This document shows, one piece after another, positions 57,437-64,000 of a stretch of 64,000 nucleotides of DNA. Within the stretch, counting starts at the first letter, position 1. Each line of letters opens with the position of its first letter. Location of the stretch: contig NZ_BSOS01000099.1 of the NCBI RefSeq assembly GCF_030160635.1, positions 60,625 through 124,624 of the forward strand, read 5' to 3'. The DNA comes from Acidocella aquatica (GTDB taxonomy: Bacteria; Pseudomonadota; Alphaproteobacteria; Acetobacterales; Acetobacteraceae). Both the position numbers and the translations under genes were made by a program. The notes below the pieces were generated by a model that searched no databases, was not told the DNA's origin, and saw only the letters and a list, made by a program, of their open reading frames with translations.

Positions 57437-57748
57437 TCAATCCTCGGGTGCGATGGTAACGCGCAGCGCGCCTGTCAGGCCGTTCAGCTTGATCTGGCAC
57501 GCGAGGCGGGAATTCTCCCGCCGCTCACTGGCGCCATCCAGCAGATCGTTCTCATCTTCGCTCATGCCGGGCAGCGCGGCGTCACTCTCCAGATACACAT
57601 GGCAGGTGGCGCAGGAGCAACTGCCGCCGCACAATGCCTTGATGTCGTAAATGCCGTTATCCCTTATGGCCTCCATCAGAGAGAAGCCTGCATGGGCAGC
57701 GAAGCGATGTTCCCTGCCCTGATGGTCGATGACGGTGATTTCGGTCAA
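57437..57748 (-). CDS. [2Fe-2S] ferredoxin (putidaredoxin/adrenodoxin type)
   Basis: This is a 103-residue ferredoxin, the likely electron donor to the P450. Cluster ligands are in ALCGGSCSCATCHVYLE and RLACQIKL. I chose the TTG at 57748 (translated MTEITVIDHQGREHRF) because the ferredoxin fold starts there and an AAGGGGGAA ribosome site lies 7 bases upstream. The longer ATG frame adds nearly 90 residues that look non-coding. A -24/-12 promoter sits about 60 bases upstream. No reductase gene is nearby. Confidence 0.88.
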   Translation of the reverse strand: MTEITVIDHQGREHRFAAHAGFSLMEAIRDNGIYDIKALCGGSCSCATCHVYLESDAALPGMSEDENDLLDGASERRENSRLACQIKLNGLTGALRVTIAPED

Positions 57749-57806
57749 TTCTGGCTTCCCCCTTGTTCTGGAGACCGGGCTGACGCCCTGGGTCTGCGCG
57801 TGGATC

Positions 57807-57822
57807 AGCAAAGAGCATGCCA
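57807..57822 (-). promoter_or_regulatory. Sigma-54 (-24/-12) promoter of the ferredoxin gene
   Basis: TGGCATG-CTCT-TTGCT on the minus strand matches the permease promoter in all 12 conserved positions, differing only in the 4-base spacer. It predicts a start near 57796 and a leader of about 48 bases. Two direct copies of CATTGAATTT (57843 and 57894, 51 bases apart) lie upstream and could be enhancer sites. Apart from these and the next gene's promoter, the 57749-58144 gap holds nothing I recognise. Confidence 0.82.
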
Positions 57823-58144
57823 GCCGCCGCGCGGCCGGAAAGCATTGAATTTGTGTTATCCACCGCCGCCAGACGTTGCAATAATGCCCCGTACATTGAA
57901 TTTTTGTTTGCCTGCTCCCCAAATTCAGGTGGCTGTAACCGGACGGCGTGTTGAACATCCGGCCACTGAACGAGCCGCGTAACCTGCTGCGCCGCCGCAG
58001 GTAAAATCGCATCCATGGTTGACCTGAATCAACGCCAGCCTGGGCGTTTCGTGGTTGAATTATCCTCTGGGGAAATGGAGGGGGGTTGTATTTTTACCAT
58101 CCATCCGCCCGCGCTGCACGGTCACCAGAGTAGAGGGGATTGTC

Positions 58145-58690
58145 ATGGCTGAAGCCAATACGGCTGTGTCTGAGCAAAACGTGCCGTTTGCCGGTGCCGG
58201 CACGGCGGAGACGGTCCAGCTCATGGTCACGGTAAATGGCGTGGACCGGATATTTGATGCCGAACCCCGGACGACGCTCGCCGAAGCCTTGCGCGGGACG
58301 CTGGGCCTGACCGGCACCAAAATCGCCTGCGACCGTGGCAGCTGTTGCGCCTGCACGGTCTTACGCGATGGTTTGCCTGTTTGCTCGTGCATGATGCTCG
58401 CCATCGAGGCCAATGGGCACAGCATTACGACAATTGAAGGGCTGGCGGCCCCAACCGCACTGCATCCGGTTCAGACCGCCTTCATTGAGCACGATGCACT
58501 GCAATGCGGGTTTTGCACGCCGGGCTTGGTGATGAGTTGCGCGGCACTGCTCGAACACAACGCCAACCCGGACCAGGAAGCCATACTGGATGCGATCAGT
58601 GGTCACTTCTGCCGCTGCGGCACCTATCCGCATGTCATGACGGCAACGCTGGCGGCGGCGGCCAAAATGCGGGGGGATGACAATGGCTGA
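58145..58690 (+). CDS. Molybdenum hydroxylase, [2Fe-2S] subunit
   Basis: This is a 181-residue iron-sulfur subunit of the xanthine dehydrogenase family. The plant-type cluster is in CDRGSCCACTVLRDGLPVCSC and the second, helical-domain cluster in QCGFCTPG and HFCRCGTYP. There is no Tat signal, so the enzyme should be cytosolic. The ATG at 58145 follows GAGGGG; the longer frame adds non-homologous residues. It opens an operon running opposite to the ferredoxin gene, with about 400 bases between them. The large-subunit start lies within its last codons. Confidence 0.93.
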   Translation: MAEANTAVSEQNVPFAGAGTAETVQLMVTVNGVDRIFDAEPRTTLAEALRGTLGLTGTKIACDRGSCCACTVLRDGLPVCSCMMLAIEANGHSITTIEGLAAPTALHPVQTAFIEHDALQCGFCTPGLVMSCAALLEHNANPDQEAILDAISGHFCRCGTYPHVMTATLAAAAKMRGDDNG

Positions 58691-61016
58691 GTCAGAGGCT
58701 TCACGCACCGCGACTTTCGCCGTTGGCCTTGCCAGCACCGGGCTTGATGAGGTGGAACGCCAGATCCCCCGCGATGAGCCGCCGCCATTGCCGCCGAACG
58801 CAGAGCTTGCCGTGATCGGAAAATCGGTGCCACGGCAGGATGCCTTCGCCAAGGTTACCGGTGCGGCACTGTTCACGGTGGATATCAATCTTCCCGGTAT
58901 GCTGCATGGCCGGATTCTGCGGTCTCCACTGCCGCATGCCCGCCTGCGCGCCCTCGATCTCGCGGCCGCGGCCCGTCATCCCGGCGTGCGCGCCGTCCTG
59001 CCGGTTGCCCAGCCGGGCGATTCGCTGCGCTATTTCGGCGTGCCGGTGGCAGGTGTCGCCGCCGTGTCGGCGCAAGCGGCGGAAGAGGCGCTGGCGCTGA
59101 TCCATGCCGGCTTTGAGGCGCTGCCATTTGTTGTTGACCTCGACAAAGCGCGCGAGCCGGATGCGCCGCCGGTCCATGACAGCACCTCCGCCCCGCCCGG
59201 CAACAGCTCCGGTTTCCCGGCGCCAGCGGGCCTGCCGCTCAATGGCAATGTCCGCGGCCCCGCGCTGATGCAACGCGGCGATGTTGCGCGCGGGTTCGCC
59301 GAAGCCGAGGTCATCGTCGAGGGCGCGTACAGCACCAAGGTGCAGACACATTGCTGCCTGGAACCGCACGCGATTGTCGCCGATTGGCGGGAGGATGGGT
59401 TGACTGTCTTCATGTCCACCCAGTTCACCGCCGGTGTCCGCCACGAGCTGGCCGAGGCATTCGGCCTGCCGCTGGCCCGCGTGCGTGTGATCGCCGGCGC
59501 CATCGGTGGCGGCTTTGGCTCGAAATCATCCCTCGGCAATTACGGCCGGATCGCCGTTGGCTTGTCGCGCGCGGCCAAGGCTCCGGTGCGTATCGTGCTG
59601 GAGCGCCAGGAAGAGCAGATGGACGCCGGAAACCGGCCCGCAACCTGGCAGAGCCTGCGCCTCGGCGCCCGGAAAGATGGCACGCTTAGCGCCATCTCAT
59701 TGCTGAGCTACGGCACGGCGGGCGTAACGCTGGGTGCTGGTGTCGGCGGTATTGCGGCGGCGCTTTATACCTGCCCAAATTTCGAATCAGCTCAATACGA
59801 CGTGTTCATCAACGCGGCGCCCGGCTGCGCGATGCGCGGGCCGGGGAATACGCCGGGCGCGTTTGGTCTGGAACAAGCCATCGATGAGTTGGCCGGGCGG
59901 CTCGCGCTTGACCCGCTCGCGTTGCGCGACCGCATTGATCCAAGCCCGGTGCGGCGCGAGGAAAGGCGCATTGGCGCCGCGCGCATTGGCTGGCAGAGGC
60001 GGCATGCGCCGGGCGCTGAATCCGGCCCGGTAAAGCGAGGTCTCGGCGTCGCGCAGTCGCTATGGCCAGCCAATGTGCAGACCACCGCCGCCTGCGAAGT
60101 GCGGATCATGCGCAACGGTTCGGTCGAAGTGCTCTCCAGCGTGCAGGATATCGGGACCGGCACCGGCACCGTTATGGCACAAACCGTGGCCGAAGTCCTT
60201 GGTCTGCGGGCGCAAGATATCACCGTGCGCATCGGGGATACCGATTTTCCACCCGGACCACCCTCTTACGGCAGCCGGGCCACCGCCTCGATCACGCCGC
60301 CGGCGCGCGTCGCGGCATGGCGCGTTTTGCAAACGCTGTTCCAGGAGGCGGCCCCCTTTCTCGGCGTGGCGCCAGAGGCGCTGATCGCACACGGCGGACG
60401 CATTCTGGTTGCAAATAATCCCGGCCGCTTCATGCTCTTTGGCGATGCCACGGCCCGCTTGCATACCGGGAAGATCAGCGCGGCGGCCACGCGCAGCGAT
60501 GATTACGGGGGCTTCCGCCGCCGCATGCCCGATGCCGCGCTGGCACTGCAGGACCTGGGCGGGGTGCAATTTGCCGCCGTGGCCGTGGATACCGAGACCG
60601 GCATTATCCGGGTGGAGCGTGTCGTCGCGGTGCAGGATTGCGGCCGGCCGCTGAACCCGAAGCAGATCGAGAGCCAGGTTCATGGTGGCGTGTTGATGGG
60701 CCTTTCCTACGCCTTGTTCGAGGAGCGCCTGCTCGACCAGCATACCGGGCGGATGGTTAATCCCGATCTCGAACAATACAAGCTGGCCAGACCGCGCGAG
60801 GTACCGGATATCGAAGTCGTGGTGCTCGAAGAATACCGCGGGCAGAGCGCCACCGATGCTTATGGCATCGCTGAACCGGCCAACATCGCCACCGCTCCGG
60901 CGATTGCCAATGCCGTGTATAATGCAATCGGCGTGCGCCTGTGCGCATTGCCGATGACCCCAGCGGCGGTATTGGCGGCACTGGGGAAAATCCCCCGCCG
61001 AGGAGAGCTTCCATGA
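58677..61016 (+). CDS. Molybdenum hydroxylase, molybdopterin-binding large subunit
   Basis: This is a 779-residue catalytic subunit. It starts with an aldehyde-oxidase-type N-domain (GKSVPRQDAFAKVTGAALF) and contains IGGGFGSKSSLGNYGRIA for cofactor binding, CAMRGPGNTPGAFGLEQAID, the QDIGTGTGTVMAQ segment, and the catalytic Glu in GIAEPANIATAPAIANA. The arrangement is that of the PaoC/YagR branch rather than classical xanthine dehydrogenase. Substrates of that branch are aldehydes and N-heterocycles. Two ATGs lie two codons apart (58677, 58683). It overlaps the small-subunit gene and, by ATGA, the FAD-subunit gene. Confidence 0.93.
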   Translation: MTMAESEASRTATFAVGLASTGLDEVERQIPRDEPPPLPPNAELAVIGKSVPRQDAFAKVTGAALFTVDINLPGMLHGRILRSPLPHARLRALDLAAAARHPGVRAVLPVAQPGDSLRYFGVPVAGVAAVSAQAAEEALALIHAGFEALPFVVDLDKAREPDAPPVHDSTSAPPGNSSGFPAPAGLPLNGNVRGPALMQRGDVARGFAEAEVIVEGAYSTKVQTHCCLEPHAIVADWREDGLTVFMSTQFTAGVRHELAEAFGLPLARVRVIAGAIGGGFGSKSSLGNYGRIAVGLSRAAKAPVRIVLERQEEQMDAGNRPATWQSLRLGARKDGTLSAISLLSYGTAGVTLGAGVGGIAAALYTCPNFESAQYDVFINAAPGCAMRGPGNTPGAFGLEQAIDELAGRLALDPLALRDRIDPSPVRREERRIGAARIGWQRRHAPGAESGPVKRGLGVAQSLWPANVQTTAACEVRIMRNGSVEVLSSVQDIGTGTGTVMAQTVAEVLGLRAQDITVRIGDTDFPPGPPSYGSRATASITPPARVAAWRVLQTLFQEAAPFLGVAPEALIAHGGRILVANNPGRFMLFGDATARLHTGKISAAATRSDDYGGFRRRMPDAALALQDLGGVQFAAVAVDTETGIIRVERVVAVQDCGRPLNPKQIESQVHGGVLMGLSYALFEERLLDQHTGRMVNPDLEQYKLARPREVPDIEVVVLEEYRGQSATDAYGIAEPANIATAPAIANAVYNAIGVRLCALPMTPAAVLAALGKIPRRGELP

Positions 61017-62053
61017 GGAATTTTACCTGGGGACAAGCGCAAACGGTCATGGATGCGGCGGCAGCGGCTTCAGTCACGGTTGCCGATGCGATGCTGTCTC
61101 CTCCGAACACAAACGGCCAGGCTGGGGCGTCAATCGTGAAGGCCGGCGGCATCGATCTTCTTGATCTGCTCAAGGAGAAACTCCTCACAGCGGACAGAAT
61201 TACAAGTCTGAAGGAGCTTCCGGGCCTCGATGTGATAACCCGGACCGAAGATGGCGGCCTGCGCATCGGCGCTGCCGTTACGCTTGCTAATCTGGCCCGC
61301 TCACCCTTGGTCTTGCGGCACTATCCGGCGCTTGCCAATGCCACGGCGCATGCCGCCAGCCCGCAAATTCGCAATGTTGCAACCCTGGGAGGCAACCTCC
61401 TGCAACGCCCACGCTGCTGGTATTTCCGGGCGGCGGAATATCGCTGCTTGCGAAAAGGCGGCGGCCATTGCTTCGCAATTCACGGCGAAAACCAATACCA
61501 CGCGATTTTTGACAATCAGCTTTGCGCGATCGTCCACCCCTCCACGGCAGCCACGGTGCTGGTCGCATTGGGGGCAATTGTGGAATGTGCCGATGCAATG
61601 GGTGCCGCGCGCCGCGTGCGCCTGGAAGATTTTCTCGTACCCCCGGATGAGGACGTGCACCGGGAAAACAGCTTGCGCGCGCAGGAGATTTTAACGGCCA
61701 TCGAATTGCCGGCACTTAACCCTGGCACACGAATGGTGCATCTAAAACAGGGCGAAACGGACTCCTTCGATTGGCCGCTCGCTGATGTCGCCATCGTGTT
61801 CGATCTCGATGCGGAGCGGCGTTGCAAACGGGCGGCGGTCATCCTGGGGGCAGCCGCACCCGTGCCCCACCGGGCAAAAGCCGCGGAGGCGATTTTGCTG
61901 GGCAGGATCATCGATGAAGAGGCCGCCAAGGATGCCGCGCATGCCGCGCTGGCGGACGCGACGCCACTGCACAAAAACGGCTACAAGCTACCGCTTTTCG
62001 AGACCCTTATCCGCCGTGCGATCCTGCGGGCCGCCGCAGACTTGCATGCATGA
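61013..62053 (+). CDS. Molybdenum hydroxylase, FAD subunit (PaoB-like)
   Basis: This is a 346-residue flavin subunit. It has the FAD-binding block PQIRNVATLGGNLLQRPRCW and IVHPSTAATVLVALGA, and a C-terminal CO-dehydrogenase-flavoprotein-like domain. The loop CWYFRAAEYRC, GGGHCF and the later LCAIVHPS hold four cysteines, as in PaoB-type subunits that carry an extra [4Fe-4S] cluster. The ATG at 61013 follows GAGGAGAG and overlaps the large-subunit stop. Product length is typical. Confidence 0.92.
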   Translation: MRNFTWGQAQTVMDAAAAASVTVADAMLSPPNTNGQAGASIVKAGGIDLLDLLKEKLLTADRITSLKELPGLDVITRTEDGGLRIGAAVTLANLARSPLVLRHYPALANATAHAASPQIRNVATLGGNLLQRPRCWYFRAAEYRCLRKGGGHCFAIHGENQYHAIFDNQLCAIVHPSTAATVLVALGAIVECADAMGAARRVRLEDFLVPPDEDVHRENSLRAQEILTAIELPALNPGTRMVHLKQGETDSFDWPLADVAIVFDLDAERRCKRAAVILGAAAPVPHRAKAAEAILLGRIIDEEAAKDAAHAALADATPLHKNGYKLPLFETLIRRAILRAAADLHA

Positions 62054-62366
62054 TGCCGAAGACATCCTCGCCACCGCCGCCGCCTGGCATGCGGATGGCG
62101 AGAGCGTGGCCATTGCCACGGTAACCGCGACCTGGGGCAGTTCACCCTGCCCGGCTGGCAGCCACATGGTGGTCACCGCCAGCGGACAAATAGCGGGTTC
62201 GGTCAGCGGCGGCTGTGTCGAAGCTGCGGTGGCTGATGCCGCGATGCAAACAATCGTGAATGGCCGCCCGGTATTGCTGGATTTTGGCGTGACAAATGAA
62301 AAGGCCTGGGAGGTTGGCCTGGCCTGCGGCGGCAAGCTTCAGGTGTTTGTCGAGAGGCTGGCGTGA
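62046..62366 (+). CDS. XdhC-family protein, N-terminal (CoxI) domain only
   Basis: This is a 106-residue protein equal to the first domain of XdhC, which delivers sulfurated molybdenum cofactor to xanthine-dehydrogenase-type enzymes. It shows ATVTATWGSSPCPAGSHMVV and GSVSGGCVEAAVADAA with the conserved Cys, then CGGKLQVFVE. The second half of XdhC is encoded by the next gene, so the protein is split in two. It overlaps the FAD-subunit gene by 8 bases and the next gene by GTGA. Confidence 0.85.
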   Translation: MHDAEDILATAAAWHADGESVAIATVTATWGSSPCPAGSHMVVTASGQIAGSVSGGCVEAAVADAAMQTIVNGRPVLLDFGVTNEKAWEVGLACGGKLQVFVERLA

Positions 62367-63637
62367 CCCCCGCCACCCTCCAGGCCCTGCTCCAGGCCGC
62401 GGCGGACAGAAAACCTGTCGCCTTTGCCAAACGCCTGCCCGATGGCGCGGAATTTCTGCTCCCTCACCCCGGCGCCCCGCCAACCGTTAACGCCGCCGGC
62501 CGCGAGGCCCTGCAAGCGGATAAAACCGGCACGCAAGGCATCGGCGCGGAAACCTGGTTTATCGAGGCGCGCAACCCGCTGCCACGATTGGTCATCATTG
62601 GCGCCGTCCACATCGCGCAATCCCTGGTCACGATGGCTCGCATCGCAGGTTTTGCGGTTACCGTGGTGGACCCGCGCCGTGCCTTCGGCACCGCGGACCG
62701 CTTCCCCGGCGTGGAACTGCTCAATGAGTGGCCGGACACCGCATTGGAAGCCCTGCGCCTCGATGCGAGAACCGCTATCGTCACCCTTGGCCACGACCCC
62801 AGGCTCGACGACCCCGCGCTGAGCCGCGCGCTGCGCAGTGAGGCTTTTTATATCGGCGCGCTCGGATCACGGAAAACCCATGCCACCCGGCTTGGCCGCT
62901 TGGCCGCACTTGGCCACACCGAGGCCGCTCTCAGCCGCATTCGCGGCCCAGCTGGCTTAAATATCGGCGCGGTTAGCGCCCCGGAAATCGCCGTTTCAAT
63001 CATTGCGGAAATTGTCGCCGCGCGCCGCAACGGCGCTCTGGCATTGCCAACGCCCGCCGCCTTGGTTCTGGCCGCGGGAAGTTCATCACGGATGGGACCG
63101 CACAACAAATTGCTGACACCCATGCCCGATGGCCGGACGATGATCGCGCAAACGGTCGACAATGTTCTGGCCTCAACTGCCAGCCCGGTCATTGTCGTCA
63201 CCGGCCATGATGATGCCGATATCCGTAAGGCGCTCGCGGATAAACCGGTTACCTTCGTCCATGCCGTAAATTATGCTGACGGCATGGCGGCCAGCCTCCG
63301 TACCGGCATCGCCTCGCTCCCCCCCGGCACCGGCGCCGTGTTGATCTGCCTTGGCGATATGCCCCTTGTTGAACCCCCGGTGCTCAAACGCATCATCGCG
63401 GCCTATAATCCCATGGATGGACGGGAGATCGTATTGCCCTGTTTTGCGGGCCAGCGCGGCAACCCGATGCTTTGGGGAAATCGATTCTTTCCCGAACTGT
63501 TAAAACTTGACGGCGATACCGGCGCCCGGCAAATTTTGCAGCGGCATATGGAATTCGTTGCCGAAGTTCCCGTGGCGACTGATTCAGTGCTGCGGGATTT
63601 CGACACGCCGGCATCGCTGGCAGGCTTAGCAAGATAA
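62363..63637 (+). CDS. Fusion of XdhC Rossmann domain with MocA-type cytidylyltransferase
   Basis: This is a 424-residue fusion. Residues about 1-225 hold the XdhC C-terminal Rossmann domain (LVIIGAVHIAQSLVTMARIA, AIVTLGHDP, YIGALGSRKTHATRL, NIGAVSAPEIAVSI). Residues about 230-424 are a MocA/MobA-like nucleotidyltransferase (ALVLAAGSSSRMGPHNKLL, ICLGDMPLV, GQRGNPMLWG). MocA makes molybdopterin cytosine dinucleotide, the form used by this enzyme branch, so cofactor synthesis and delivery are joined in one protein. GTG start. Confidence 0.9.
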   Translation: MTPATLQALLQAAADRKPVAFAKRLPDGAEFLLPHPGAPPTVNAAGREALQADKTGTQGIGAETWFIEARNPLPRLVIIGAVHIAQSLVTMARIAGFAVTVVDPRRAFGTADRFPGVELLNEWPDTALEALRLDARTAIVTLGHDPRLDDPALSRALRSEAFYIGALGSRKTHATRLGRLAALGHTEAALSRIRGPAGLNIGAVSAPEIAVSIIAEIVAARRNGALALPTPAALVLAAGSSSRMGPHNKLLTPMPDGRTMIAQTVDNVLASTASPVIVVTGHDDADIRKALADKPVTFVHAVNYADGMAASLRTGIASLPPGTGAVLICLGDMPLVEPPVLKRIIAAYNPMDGREIVLPCFAGQRGNPMLWGNRFFPELLKLDGDTGARQILQRHMEFVAEVPVATDSVLRDFDTPASLAGLAR

Positions 63638-63860
63638 CGGGTGATCACCTGCTCTTTGTAGCCCATTGGGGCGCGCCCCCCGGCTGCGGGAGTGTGTTTT
63701 GCCGGCGGCTGCAGCTTTGCGCAATCTTGGACAGTATGCCAGCCTCACGGGCGTATACAGCCAACCCTGCTCAAGATAGCGCTCCTATACCCCGTTGTAA
63801 GGCACGATCCATTTCCTCATCTTATTCTCCGCGGGCTAAAGCGGAGGCATAGGAGGGAAT

Positions 63861-63938
63861 ATGCTCAGCCAATCAAGCCCAGTCACAGCCATAATTAAGG
63901 AAAGCGAGCCTGTTTGGCATAGTTCGGTGGGCGGCTAG
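63861..63938 (+). CDS. Possible 25-codon ORF ended by repeat copy 5
   Basis: An ATG at 63861 has a strong AGGAGGGA ribosome site. The frame MLSQSSPVTAIIKESEPVWH runs for 25 codons and stops at the TAG that begins repeat copy 5. It may be a small gene, or the beginning of a longer gene cut short by insertion of the repeat. The rest of the 63638-63935 gap holds nothing I recognise. Confidence 0.3.
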   Translation: MLSQSSPVTAIIKESEPVWHSSVGG

Positions 63939-64000
63939 AGCCTGATTGCTTTAAGTGCGATCAGGCTCTAGCCGTTTTTCTGAAGGCGATTCACGCTTTC
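63936..64000 (+). repeat. 105-bp TA-ended intergenic repeat, copy 5 (cut by window end)
   Basis: The first 65 bases of the element are present: TAGAGCCTGATTGC, TTTAAG, the matching half GTGCGATCAGGCTCTA, then TTTTTCTGAAGGCGATTCACGCTTTC. The second hairpin lies beyond the window. The opening TAG closes the short ORF upstream. Confidence 0.85.

Overview
This window looks like an alphaproteobacterial chromosome, probably a member of the Acetobacteraceae. The evidence is high GC, an ihfB-lapA-pyrF operon, zapA followed by a 6S-like RNA, septum-initiator protein next to pdhA, a DhnA-type class I aldolase, and a PhoB box of the CTGTCAT-N4-CTGTCAT type. The assignment is inferred from gene content, not from a search. 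REGION 1 (1-24.2 kb) is mostly housekeeping: pdhA (cut by the window start), ftsB-like, pyrF, lapA, ihfB, rpsA, bamD-recN-ligA, 6S RNA and zapA, class I aldolase, a VIT-family transporter, thiE, rnd, aspS and pstB-phoU-phoB. Two convergent toxin-antitoxin pairs (14.0-15.3 kb) interrupt it. REGION 2 (24.2-36.0 kb) is a cell-surface glycan block: O-antigen-ligase-like protein, four glycosyltransferases (one fused to a discoidin-type domain, in lower-GC DNA), a DedA-PAP2-LssY fusion and a UppS-family prenyl synthase. REGION 3 (36.2-38.9 kb) is a copper response unit: CsoR-type repressor with a putative operator, a small Cys-rich secreted protein and a Tat-type multicopper oxidase. REGION 4 (38.9-48.1 kb) is for benzoate: palindromes and relics of an MFS transporter and of a second dioxygenase beta subunit, then a BenM-like LysR regulator, benABCD, the benE transporter, a porin-like protein and a HbpS/GlcG-like protein. 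A consensus ATAC-N7-GTAT site lies about 63 bp upstream of the predicted benA start point. REGION 5 (48.2-63.6 kb) is the most novel part. It holds a PAS/sigma-54 activator, a second PAS protein, a class I amidotransferase, a cytochrome P450, two different glutamine-synthetase-like ligases, an APC permease and a [2Fe-2S] ferredoxin. Two nearly identical -24/-12 promoters (TGGCATG-N4-TTGCT) precede the ferredoxin and the permease. A divergent operon encodes a PaoABC/xanthine-dehydrogenase-type molybdenum hydroxylase with its XdhC and MocA maturation factors. Together these suggest a sigma-54-controlled gamma-glutamylation route for catabolism of an amine or N-heterocycle; the substrate is unknown. 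Scattered through the window are five copies of a 105-bp, TA-ended, hairpin-rich intergenic repeat. In all five copies one end supplies the stop codon of the adjacent reading frame.
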